Part shown: positions 35,849 through 43,358 of the stretch, piece after piece
Layout of the letters: every line of letters starts with the position of its first letter
Position numbering within the stretch: position 1 is the stretch's first letter
Origin: PALSA-278 sp963760285
Lineage (GTDB): Bacteria > Acidobacteriota > Terriglobia > Acidiferrales > UBA7541
NCBI GenBank assembly: GCA_963760285.1
Contig: CAVXCI010000001.1
Location: forward strand, 1,922,001 to 1,986,000
Length of the DNA stretch: 64,000 nucleotides
Reading direction: 5' to 3'
The notes under the pieces: generated by a model
What the model was told of the DNA's origin: nothing
The model's input: only the letters and a program-made list of their open reading frames with translations
The model's database searches: none
Position numbers and translations under genes: made by a program

Positions 35849-36262
35849 GTGGACGAGCCCGCTCTGGAAAACTCTTCTTTTTGGCGCGTGCCGCTGGCGG
35901 CGCTGACAGCCGTCGCGGGGTGGGCGGTGCCCGGATTGGGACACATTCTCCTGAGACGATGGATTCGCGGTTGCGTTTATTTCTGCTCCATCGCCCTGAT
36001 GGCGCTAACCGGCTACTGGCTGCGCGGAGATATATTTTCGCGGCATCCCACTGACGCGTTCAACTTCCTCGGCTTTATGGCGGATTTCGGCATGGGCATA
36101 TTCTATTTCCTGGCGCACCGGTTGGAAGCGTCCGGACCTGATATTTCGCGCGCATGGGGCGAATGGGGGACACGATTCCTGGCGACGGCCGGAGTGCTGA
36201 ACATGTTGTGCATACTTGACGCCATTGAAATCGCCCTGAGCGGAAAGGATGCGGGCCGTTGA
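35849..36262 (+). CDS. DUF6677-like small membrane protein
   Basis: A 137-residue protein with about four hydrophobic helices (VPLAALTAVAGWAVPGLGHILL, CVYFCSIALMALTGYWL, NFLGFMADFGMGIFYFLA, FLATAGVLNMLCILDAIEI). The motif PGLGHILLRRWIRG is characteristic of this acidobacterial family. Function unknown. The GTG start lies six bases after the M24 gene stop, and the stop overlaps the next gene. Confidence 0.75.
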   Translation: MDEPALENSSFWRVPLAALTAVAGWAVPGLGHILLRRWIRGCVYFCSIALMALTGYWLRGDIFSRHPTDAFNFLGFMADFGMGIFYFLAHRLEASGPDISRAWGEWGTRFLATAGVLNMLCILDAIEIALSGKDAGR

Positions 36263-36444
36263 CGCCCCGCTGGCTAACGCATTTTCCGCTGCTTCTGATT
36301 TTCGCGCTGTGCGCTTCCTGCGTTTTGGGATTTCTCAGCCGGCCCTCTCTGGCTTCGCGCATACGTTCCGCAGCGTGGATCTTCCTTCTCTTTGTGGTTG
36401 TGGGCGTGGCGATTGCGTGGCTGCTCTTTCCGTTTTCCCATTAG
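36259..36444 (+). CDS. very small two-helix membrane protein
   Basis: A 61-residue protein with two hydrophobic segments (FPLLLIFALCASCVLGFL and WIFLLFVVVGVAIAWLLFPF). Its TTG start overlaps the stop of the preceding membrane gene (TTGA), suggesting coupled translation. No known family is recognised. Confidence 0.6.
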   Translation: MTPRWLTHFPLLLIFALCASCVLGFLSRPSLASRIRSAAWIFLLFVVVGVAIAWLLFPFSH

Positions 36445-36462
36445 TGGGCGCGCGGTGGTGGT

Positions 36463-36491
36463 TTGAAGTTTTTTTGCGGCAATGCTAGATT
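36463..36491 (+). promoter_or_regulatory. promoter of tRNA-Thr
   Basis: A -35 element TTGAAG (36463-36468) and a -10 element TAGATT (36486-36491) are separated by exactly 17 bases and lie 12 bases before the mature tRNA end. Confidence 0.5.
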
Positions 36492-36503
36492 CAGAAAGCT
36501 CAC

Positions 36504-36579
36504 GCCGAGGTAGCTCAGCTGGTAGAGCAGACGATTCGTAATCGTCAGGTCGCCGGTTCGATTCCGGCCCTCGGCTCCA
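36504..36579 (+). tRNA. tRNA-Thr (anticodon CGT)
   Basis: A complete 76-base cloverleaf. The acceptor stem GCCGAGG pairs fully with CCTCGGC (36569-36575), and the CCA end is encoded. The D stem is GCTC/GAGC. The anticodon stem is GACGA/TCGTC with loop TTCGTAA, anticodon CGT at 36537-36539, reading ACG. The T stem is GCCGG/CCGGC with TTCGATT loop. Confidence 0.97.
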
Positions 36580-36824
36580 CTTTTTATTCCCCATGCAGGC
36601 TTCGTTTGTCAGCTTTTTCCTGCCCCTTTGGCCTCGGAATTGTTCGATCTAGCAACGGATCCTTCCCAGAAACGGGCAGAGAGCGCCATTGCGAGCCACG
36701 CAGGTGCGGGTAACCTCATTCAATTGCGCAGGTTATATGGGGTGCAATTCGGCGCGCGGTTTGCAGGCATGCCGTTTGTGCATTGCAGCAAGTCTGTTGG
36801 GAAATTCCATGAGCGGAGGATGCG

Positions 36825-37271
36825 ATGGCCAGAATCGAGAGGTTGCGGGAGGCGCTGACGGGCGAGGTCGACCAATCCTATATGAACCTGAGAGCCGAGG
36901 CCGGCTGGCGCATTGTCGCTGTGGAATGGGAACGGGAAATCCCCGGTGAAGAATCGGACACGCCAGGGAGAGTGGAGCCCATACCCTTCGGGCTAAGGAT
37001 TGCCAGCGATTGCCGGCACCTGGAGGAGGATCCGGTGGAAATGCAGGTGCTGTATCGGTTGATGCAGATGATTGTGCAGGATATATCCATTTCGAGGATG
37101 GCCGAAGATCTCAACGACCACGGTTTTCACACCCGCGCGGGGGAAGAATGGACGGCGGTAAGAGTGTTCAACATTTTCCCCCGGCTGGTGGACATGGCGC
37201 CACGCATTATCGGCACGGATGAGTGGGCTGCAAACCGCAGGCGGCTTGCGGGGACCACCTGGAATTCGTAG
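36825..37271 (+). CDS. stand-alone recombinase-domain-like protein
   Basis: A 148-residue soluble protein. Residues ~70-125 (EMQVLYRLMQMIVQDISISRMAEDLN... GEEWTAVRVFNIFPRL) resemble the helical 'Recombinase' domain that follows the catalytic domain of large serine integrases (pattern S-x-x-x-IA-x-x-LN-x-x-G-x-x-T-R-x-G-x-x-W). The catalytic resolvase domain and the zinc ribbon are absent, so it cannot recombine DNA alone. GGAGG precedes the ATG. It lies 245 bases after tRNA-Thr. The gap 36580-36824 holds nothing recognisable. Confidence 0.65.
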   Translation: MARIERLREALTGEVDQSYMNLRAEAGWRIVAVEWEREIPGEESDTPGRVEPIPFGLRIASDCRHLEEDPVEMQVLYRLMQMIVQDISISRMAEDLNDHGFHTRAGEEWTAVRVFNIFPRLVDMAPRIIGTDEWAANRRRLAGTTWNS

Positions 37272-37328
37272 GCGGATATTGGATGGGGGCAACACAGATT
37301 TTCTGCGTGATGGGAAAAGCCGCCCCGG

Positions 37329-38120
37329 TCAGGGTTTTAACGGCGGAGTTGGCGCCGGATTCGACGGGGGCGCAGGTGCCGCCAGGGGCATGTGAAATAC
37401 TGCATCCTCGATGGCCGGATTGATTTCCATGTTTTCCACCTGCAAATTCTCGCCGGGCTGGCCGCCGATGGTGCTGACGAATGAGCAGGGAAAAAGCATG
37501 TTGCCGAACCTACGATAGTCGCCCACTGTTTCCGCGACGAGTTGTTCCTTGCCGTTGAAGGTGCGCGGCAGTTCCTCTCTCACCTCCAGGAATGTGGATT
37601 TGTCGATGTACATGTAAATCAGGCTGCCAGTCCGCAGAGTTACTTTGAGCTTGAAGCAGGGTTTGCCTCCAATGGTCTGGTCGCCGGAGAGTTCCAGGGT
37701 GTTGCCTCGCGCAACGTGGTCAAAAAGCGGGCCAGCAATGCCGTTCACCGCTTGATCCTGCATTGCGGCAAGAAGTTCCCCAGCCAGAATCGCGGGCGAG
37801 CCATCCGGGCTGGCGGGGGAGATTTGCCATCCCACGTTGCCATCGTAGCCCTGGGTGTATTTCCCTCCCGCGGCCGTGAATTGGGAATAAAAAGAAGACG
37901 GCGCTTTGACAAGTACGGTCAGCGGTCCGGTCGCCTGGCCGCCAAAACCGATCTGCCCGGTAAGTTTCAGGGTGTGAATGGCGCGAAAATTATCCACGCC
38001 GCCGCGGGCGGCAATGTTGCGGTCCGCAATTTCAGCGGCGGTTTGCCCAAATGCCGCGGAGGAGAACAATACGGAAACTAAACTGAAACCCAGGACAATG
38101 GCAGTTCGCTGTATTTTCAA
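37329..38120 (-). CDS. LolA-like outer-membrane lipoprotein-sorting-type periplasmic protein
   Basis: A protein of about 263 residues with a signal peptide (KIQRTAIVLGFSLVSVLFSSAAFGQ). The following 200 residues look like the LolA/LolB half-barrel (GGVDNFRAIHTLKLTGQIGFGGQ, VLVKAPSSFYSQF, FKLKVTLRTGSLIYMYIDKSTFL). The tail is Pro/Ala-rich. Such proteins bind lipid or lipoprotein acyl chains, and this group is of unknown function. A TTG start at 38120 directly after a GAGGGGG site is preferred over an ATG 18 codons upstream. Confidence 0.7.
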   Translation of the reverse strand: MKIQRTAIVLGFSLVSVLFSSAAFGQTAAEIADRNIAARGGVDNFRAIHTLKLTGQIGFGGQATGPLTVLVKAPSSFYSQFTAAGGKYTQGYDGNVGWQISPASPDGSPAILAGELLAAMQDQAVNGIAGPLFDHVARGNTLELSGDQTIGGKPCFKLKVTLRTGSLIYMYIDKSTFLEVREELPRTFNGKEQLVAETVGDYRRFGNMLFPCSFVSTIGGQPGENLQVENMEINPAIEDAVFHMPLAAPAPPSNPAPTPPLKP

Positions 38121-38368
38121 ATGCCCCCCTCGGATAAAACCACTTCGCAGTTCAGATGATATCTGAGCGGGCAATGTTGCTCAATCGCCGCCGCAGACTG
38201 GGGTAGGGCGAGACTATTGGACGCGCCGTCATTGCCAGGCGGAATAAGCGTCACGAACGGGAACAAGTAGAATGAGCAGTGACGAGCATCGAAGGCCAGC
38301 GCGGGAGAATGCTACAATGCGCGTTCTTTGGGAGCGAAATTCTACAGTGGGACCGTGGATGAGTTTGC

Positions 38369-39346
38369 ATGGCAAATCATGATGGCATCAAAATCGCCGC
38401 GTTGGCTGGTGGCATTGGAGCCGCCAAGCTGCTGCTGGGATTTGTGCGCGCCATGCCGGCGGAAAATCTTACCGCCGTCGTGAACACCGGAGACGACGCG
38501 GAAATCCATGGCTTGACGATTTGTCCTGATTTGGACACGGTGACCTACACGCTGGCCGGCGTCGTGAATACGTCCACCGGCTGGGGGTTGGCGGGAGATA
38601 CATTCGCGGCCAACGAATGGCTGGCGCGATATGGCCGTGAAACCTGGTTCAATCTGGGGGACCGCGACCTGGCCACGCATCTGCATCGCACGGAAATGCT
38701 GCGGCAAGGCCTTACGCTCTCAGAAGCTGCTGATTCCATCGGCGCGGCGTTGCAGGTTGGCGCGCGAATTTTGCCGATGAGCAACCAGCCGGTGCGCACT
38801 GTCCTGGAAACAGAAATGGGACGGCTGGCGTTCCAGCAATACTTCGTCCGCGAAAGGGCAAGGCCAAGGGTGCGGCGCATTCATTTCGACGGGGCGGAAA
38901 CAGCGCAGCCCGGGCCGCGCGTGTTGGACGCGATTTCATCGGCCACAGCCATCGTAGTATGCCCCAGCAATCCATTGATCAGCATCGCGCCAATTCTCGC
39001 CGTCCCCGGGATTCGCGAAGCGCTGGCGCGGCGGCGCGAACGGGTGATTGTGGTGACGCCGATCGTGGGCGGGAAATCTCTCAAGGGGCCTTCCGACAAG
39101 ATGCTTGCGGAACTGGGACTGGAAGTCTCCGCGCTGGGCGTGGCGCGCATCTATCTCGATTTTGCGGGGCAATTCGTTCTTGATGAGGGCGACAGCGAAA
39201 TGAAAGCGGCCATCGAGGCGCTGGGGATGCGCGTCCATCTGGCGCAAACCATCATGCGCACGGACGAAGACAAACAACGGCTCGCGGAATACATCCTGGT
39301 CTCCGTCGCCGCGCAGGGCCGGGCGCCGGACAGGCCGGGTGATTAA
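38369..39346 (+). CDS. cofD: 2-phospho-L-lactate transferase (coenzyme F420 biosynthesis)
   Basis: A 325-residue enzyme that transfers a phospholactyl-type group to Fo to form F420-0. Conserved blocks are LAGGIGAAKLLLGF, NTGDDAEIHGLTICPDLDTVTYTLAG, WFNLGDRDLATHLHRTEMLR, CPSNPLISIAPILAVPGIR, PIVGGKSLKGPSDKML. It implies capacity for F420-dependent redox chemistry. No other F420 gene (cofC, cofE, fbiC) is in the window. Confidence 0.93.
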   Translation: MANHDGIKIAALAGGIGAAKLLLGFVRAMPAENLTAVVNTGDDAEIHGLTICPDLDTVTYTLAGVVNTSTGWGLAGDTFAANEWLARYGRETWFNLGDRDLATHLHRTEMLRQGLTLSEAADSIGAALQVGARILPMSNQPVRTVLETEMGRLAFQQYFVRERARPRVRRIHFDGAETAQPGPRVLDAISSATAIVVCPSNPLISIAPILAVPGIREALARRRERVIVVTPIVGGKSLKGPSDKMLAELGLEVSALGVARIYLDFAGQFVLDEGDSEMKAAIEALGMRVHLAQTIMRTDEDKQRLAEYILVSVAAQGRAPDRPGD

Positions 39347-39364
39347 GAGCAGCCGCAAAAACGC

Positions 39365-40468
39365 CTACAAGCCCGGACCAGCGTAGAAATCCTTGGTCTC
39401 GATGGGCTTGCTGGAGATTCCCAACTGCAAGACTTCCGTGGAACTGGGACGGTCGAAAACGCGGCCGGGCAGAATCCGTTTAACCAACAGGCGAAATCCG
39501 CCAAAGGCAAATCCGGCAATCAATGTGTACAGGCAAAGTATGCCCGTGCCGGTGATCGCGTTGATTATCGCCTGGATCATGAAAGGCCGCAGGGCCTCCT
39601 TGGCAGGCTCGTTCCAGGTGACTTCCTCGCCGGAATGCACGCCTTTCAGGAGACGGTCCGCAATTTTTTGCGAGGACGCTCCGGAGACCAGGGCGATCAA
39701 AGTCATGTCGCGCTTGGCGAAGAGCGCCGATTTTTCGTGTGCGGCGTCGGCGGGATTCAGCGTGAATTGCCGCGCATAGATTTTCAATCGCGCTTCCGCG
39801 GCTTGCGGCGTGGGGAAATCAACCAGCAGGAGCGATACTTCACGGCCGTTGATGCGGTAGCGCGCCATCTCGGCTTCCGCATCCGTGGAGAAGCCGGCCC
39901 AGTCTCCATCCGCCAGCGGCAAAAATTCATGGAGCGCCAGGGGACCCGCGATGTAACGCTGCGAGTTGGGAACCAGCCCTTCCTTGGGCATTTGGAATTC
40001 CAGCGAAGGATAAGGACCAGTCTCGGCGTGGCGCGCGACAGCGGATTGCAGGACGGCGAGGTCCCGCGTGAGAGCCGGGAGATTTTTCCCCGTGGCCTCC
40101 ACCACAAGATTGCCGCGAAGCATCAGTGCCCTCTTCGGCGAAATGGCGGAATAATCCGCCAGGCCGCCGGGCCGCATTTCTTCAGAGCGGAGAAACGTGA
40201 AAGCTCCGTATGCCGCGCTGGGATCGCGCATGCGATAGAGCGTCACCTGCAAACGCGCATTGCCCAGAGAATAATCGCCCTGCTCGATTTCCACCAGGCC
40301 ATACTCGCGCAGAATGGCGGCCTGCGGAACAGCGGATTCGGCATTTTGAGGCGCAACAGCGCTCGTTTCCGGAGTCGTCCAACTGGAAAATGATCGCGGC
40401 AGAACGCTCTGCGCCCGCGCGGAGGGAATGAAGAGACACAGCGTTAGCACGACCGGGATTCGGCGCAT
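39365..40468 (-). CDS. DUF6599-like exported/membrane protein
   Basis: A 367-residue protein with a signal peptide (MRRIPVVLTLCLFIPSARAQ). A large extracytoplasmic domain follows (MRDPSAAYGAFTFLRSEE, YIAGPLALHEFLPLADGDW). One transmembrane helix lies near residues 300-325 (GTGILCLYTLIAGFAFGGF), with a short cytoplasmic tail. It matches the acidobacterial DUF6599 family, whose role is unknown. It follows the amidase gene by 21 bases on the same strand, suggesting an envelope function. Confidence 0.75.
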   Translation of the reverse strand: MRRIPVVLTLCLFIPSARAQSVLPRSFSSWTTPETSAVAPQNAESAVPQAAILREYGLVEIEQGDYSLGNARLQVTLYRMRDPSAAYGAFTFLRSEEMRPGGLADYSAISPKRALMLRGNLVVEATGKNLPALTRDLAVLQSAVARHAETGPYPSLEFQMPKEGLVPNSQRYIAGPLALHEFLPLADGDWAGFSTDAEAEMARYRINGREVSLLLVDFPTPQAAEARLKIYARQFTLNPADAAHEKSALFAKRDMTLIALVSGASSQKIADRLLKGVHSGEEVTWNEPAKEALRPFMIQAIINAITGTGILCLYTLIAGFAFGGFRLLVKRILPGRVFDRPSSTEVLQLGISSKPIETKDFYAGPGL

Positions 40469-40489
40469 ATATATATTGACGCTGGAAGT

Positions 40490-42569
40490 TTACTTCTTGT
40501 TCCGAACGGAGACCACCTGAGTCTCGTCGCCGGAAGCGGCGCCCTGGAGATTCACCGCCAGGCTGTTCAAATTCGCGAGATAGGATTCAACGCCCTTGAA
40601 GAGGCCTTCGGCAACGCGCTGGCGTTCGGGAGTGGCTCGCAGCAGGCGCTCGTCCGTGGGATTGCTGAGGAAAGAAATCTCCGCAAGGATTGACGGCATG
40701 TTGGCGCCAATCAGAACCACGAAAGGCGCACGCTTCACGCCGCGGTTTTCAATGCCGGGATTCGAAGCATGCAGCCGGTGTGACAGCGAGTCCTGCACGT
40801 CCGTGGCAAACTCGCGGGATTCTTCCACTTTTTCGTTGCGCGCGATTTTCTGGATCAGCGATCTGCAATTCGTGCACGGAAGACTGCGAAGTGGAGTTTT
40901 CGCGCGTGGCCACCTGCATCGCGTCCGGAGTGGTGGCGAAATTCAGGAAATAAGTTTCCACGCCGCGTGCCGAGGGGCTGGGGCTGGAATTGGCATGGAT
41001 GGAAATGAAAAGGTCGGCGTTTTCGCGATTGGCGATGGCCGTGCGTTCCTCGAGCGGAATAAAAGTGTCGTCATGCCGGGTATAAAATACTTCCGCGCCG
41101 GGAAGGCGCTTTTGAATCAGCTTACCCAAACGCAGAGCCACATCGAGGCAAACGTCCTTTTCCATCAAGCCATGCGGACCGATCGTGCCGGTGTCGTGTC
41201 CGCCATGTCCGGGATCAATCACGATGCGATTGATTTTTAGTCCCAGCTCGCGTGTCAGTGAACCCTGGCCATCGCGCATGGGCTGCGGAACGGAGTTGCC
41301 GTGCGCGAATACCTTGTGACTGGGCAAAGGCGCGTCTTTTAGCTGCGCATCGTCCGCGGAATCGTCCTTCGTAAGGGTCTTTGCGGGTTTGGACGTCGCG
41401 GGAGCGATAGGCGTATCTCGCAAGGTTTCCGCGGCGCTTGCGGACTCCCTGGAAAGTGGCATGGATGTGGCCGCGGAGCCTTCCGCCTGAACATCTATCA
41501 CCAAACGATCCGGATCGTGCAAAAGCAGCGACGAAAAACTTCCAGCGTCATCCACATCCACAACCACGCGGACCACATCAGGCCGGTACTGGCCCAGGCG
41601 CACAGACTTTACGCGGCCATCGTTTATATCCAGAGGCTGATCCAGCAGGCTGCGCGAAACGTGAGAATGGGCGACGTCAAAGAAAATGCGTTCGGGATCA
41701 TGAGCGCGCCCGGATTCAAACTTTGCCGGGTGGTCCATGTCAATCACGATGCGCGTGTGGCCCGCGCCCTCGTTGGCCTGAACGCCTCCGATGCGGACAA
41801 GAGGAGTGCCGTCGTTTGCGGACGTGTCGTCCACAGATGGCGTGGCAGGTTGCGAATCTCGGCCAAAATTGGTCTTTGCACGTACAACAGGCGCGTCAGC
41901 GTCAACCGAATCCGGCTGCTCCAGCACCGAGGAAACGTCCTGTGTTTTTTGTCCGGTGGTCCTGGCGGGCGCGGGCTTTTTGTTGACTGCGGCGGAGCGT
42001 GACTGCGAGATGGCATTGCCGTCGTGGCCGCCTTGCAGAATCGCCAGCGCGGCACGCGCATCCGGCGCCTGCGGGGAATCTGGGAACCGGCTCAGGAAAT
42101 CGCGGTAGCTGGCCTCGGCATCCTTGCGCGCGTGCAAACGTTGTTGCTGAATTTCGGCGATCGCGAAAGCGGCGTCCGGACGCAACTCACTGCCCGGATA
42201 CTCCTGCAAGAGAAAATCGTAGGTGACGACGGCCGAGTGGAAATATTTCTTATCAAAACGGTCTCCCATTTCGCAATAAAGCCCGCCGATGGCCATCAGT
42301 GCGCGCGGGGCGTCCTGCGCGGTGGGAGTGTCCAAATAGACTTTGCGGTAGGCCTCAACCGTGAGGCGATACTCCTCCTGGGTCTGCGCGGCATCCGTCT
42401 TGTTTTCCAGCGCGATCTGCATTTTCTGGGCGCGGAGAAACTGGGAATGAGGCCCCGCGCTCCGCTGGGCCGCCGCAGGCCAGCACACCAGCAACGCCAG
42501 CACCAGGCCGAACGAAAGCCCGGTGACGCGGCGTCCGCGAGAGAGGGAAATGTGCGCGCTTATGTTCAT
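40490..42569 (-). CDS. amiC: N-acetylmuramoyl-L-alanine amidase with TPR and AMIN domains (one frameshift)
   Basis: An exported cell-wall hydrolase of about 690 residues. A signal peptide is followed by TPR-like helices (residues 40-175, AEIQQQRLHARKDAEASY), a low-complexity linker, an AMIN peptidoglycan-targeting domain (TRIVIDMDHPAKFESG) and an Amidase_3 domain. The zinc His is in IDPGHGGHDTG, with Glu in GLMEKDVCLDVALRL and a second His in LFISIHANSS. At about 40862 one extra base shifts the frame. The correct continuation (LQSLIQKIARNEKVEESREFA) leads to the conserved end SILAEISFLSN. It overlaps the transglycosylase gene by four bases (ATGA). Confidence 0.85.
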
Positions 42570-43246
42570 TCGTTGGTGAAAATGATCCGGCCGCTGGCGT
42601 CCGCCTCGCGGCGGATGGGCCAGTGAGCCGTGCCTGTTGAATTGGACATCCCCAAGCCGCCGGACTGGCGATAGGAGTTCATCACCCGGCGCACATAATT
42701 CCGTGTTTCCTCATACGGTGGAATGCCGCCGACCTCGTCCACAGCCTTTTCTCCGGCGTTATAAGCGGCCAGCGAAAGGGAGAGGTCGCCCGCGTAACGG
42801 TCCAGTAGAAAGCGCAGGTAACGCGCGCCGCCATCCAGATTTGACGCCGGATCAAACACATTGGCCACGCCAAACCTCTCCGCCGTGAAGGGCATGAGCT
42901 GCATCAGTCCCATGGCGCCCTTGTTGGAAACCGCCGTGACATTGCCCGCGGATTCGTTGCGGACCACCGCCCGCAACAGGCCATCATCCACCCGGTTTTG
43001 TTGCGCGGCTGTACGAATCATTTGCTCCAAACCCGGCCGCAGGGGCACTGGTTGCATGGAACCCGCCGAAGATGTGCGCAAATGGGCATGCGCCAGCCAT
43101 GGCGCCGCAGGTTGTGGCTGCTCGGCATTGGTATAGACAAGCTTGCCCCGCTCATCCATATGGGATGCGATCTGGCCTTGCGAGGGTTGGGGCAGACACA
43201 AAACCCCCAACGCCAGGGCGGATGCCGCTAGAATGCGTGCCTGCAT
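42566..43246 (-). CDS. SLT-family lytic transglycosylase
   Basis: A 226-residue exported muramidase. The signal peptide is MQARILAASALALGVLCLPQPSQG. The SLT domain has the catalytic Glu in RNESAGNVTAVSNKGAMGLMQLMP and the conserved NLDGGARYL and LSLAAYNAGEKAV segments. A short DUF4124-like stretch precedes it (DERGKLVYTNAE). Its stop overlaps the amidase start, so the two cell-wall enzymes are translationally coupled. Confidence 0.9.
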   Translation of the reverse strand: MQARILAASALALGVLCLPQPSQGQIASHMDERGKLVYTNAEQPQPAAPWLAHAHLRTSSAGSMQPVPLRPGLEQMIRTAAQQNRVDDGLLRAVVRNESAGNVTAVSNKGAMGLMQLMPFTAERFGVANVFDPASNLDGGARYLRFLLDRYAGDLSLSLAAYNAGEKAVDEVGGIPPYEETRNYVRRVMNSYRQSGGLGMSNSTGTAHWPIRREADASGRIIFTNE

Positions 43247-43358
43247 AGAATAGCGTCCTTATGGGGAAGGCAGAATGAACATCCTGCACAAATAAACAAA
43301 CTACGCTCACGCCGGAAGAAGGGAGCTTCCGAAGGGAGCCTCTGGCGCTCGAGAGGAA

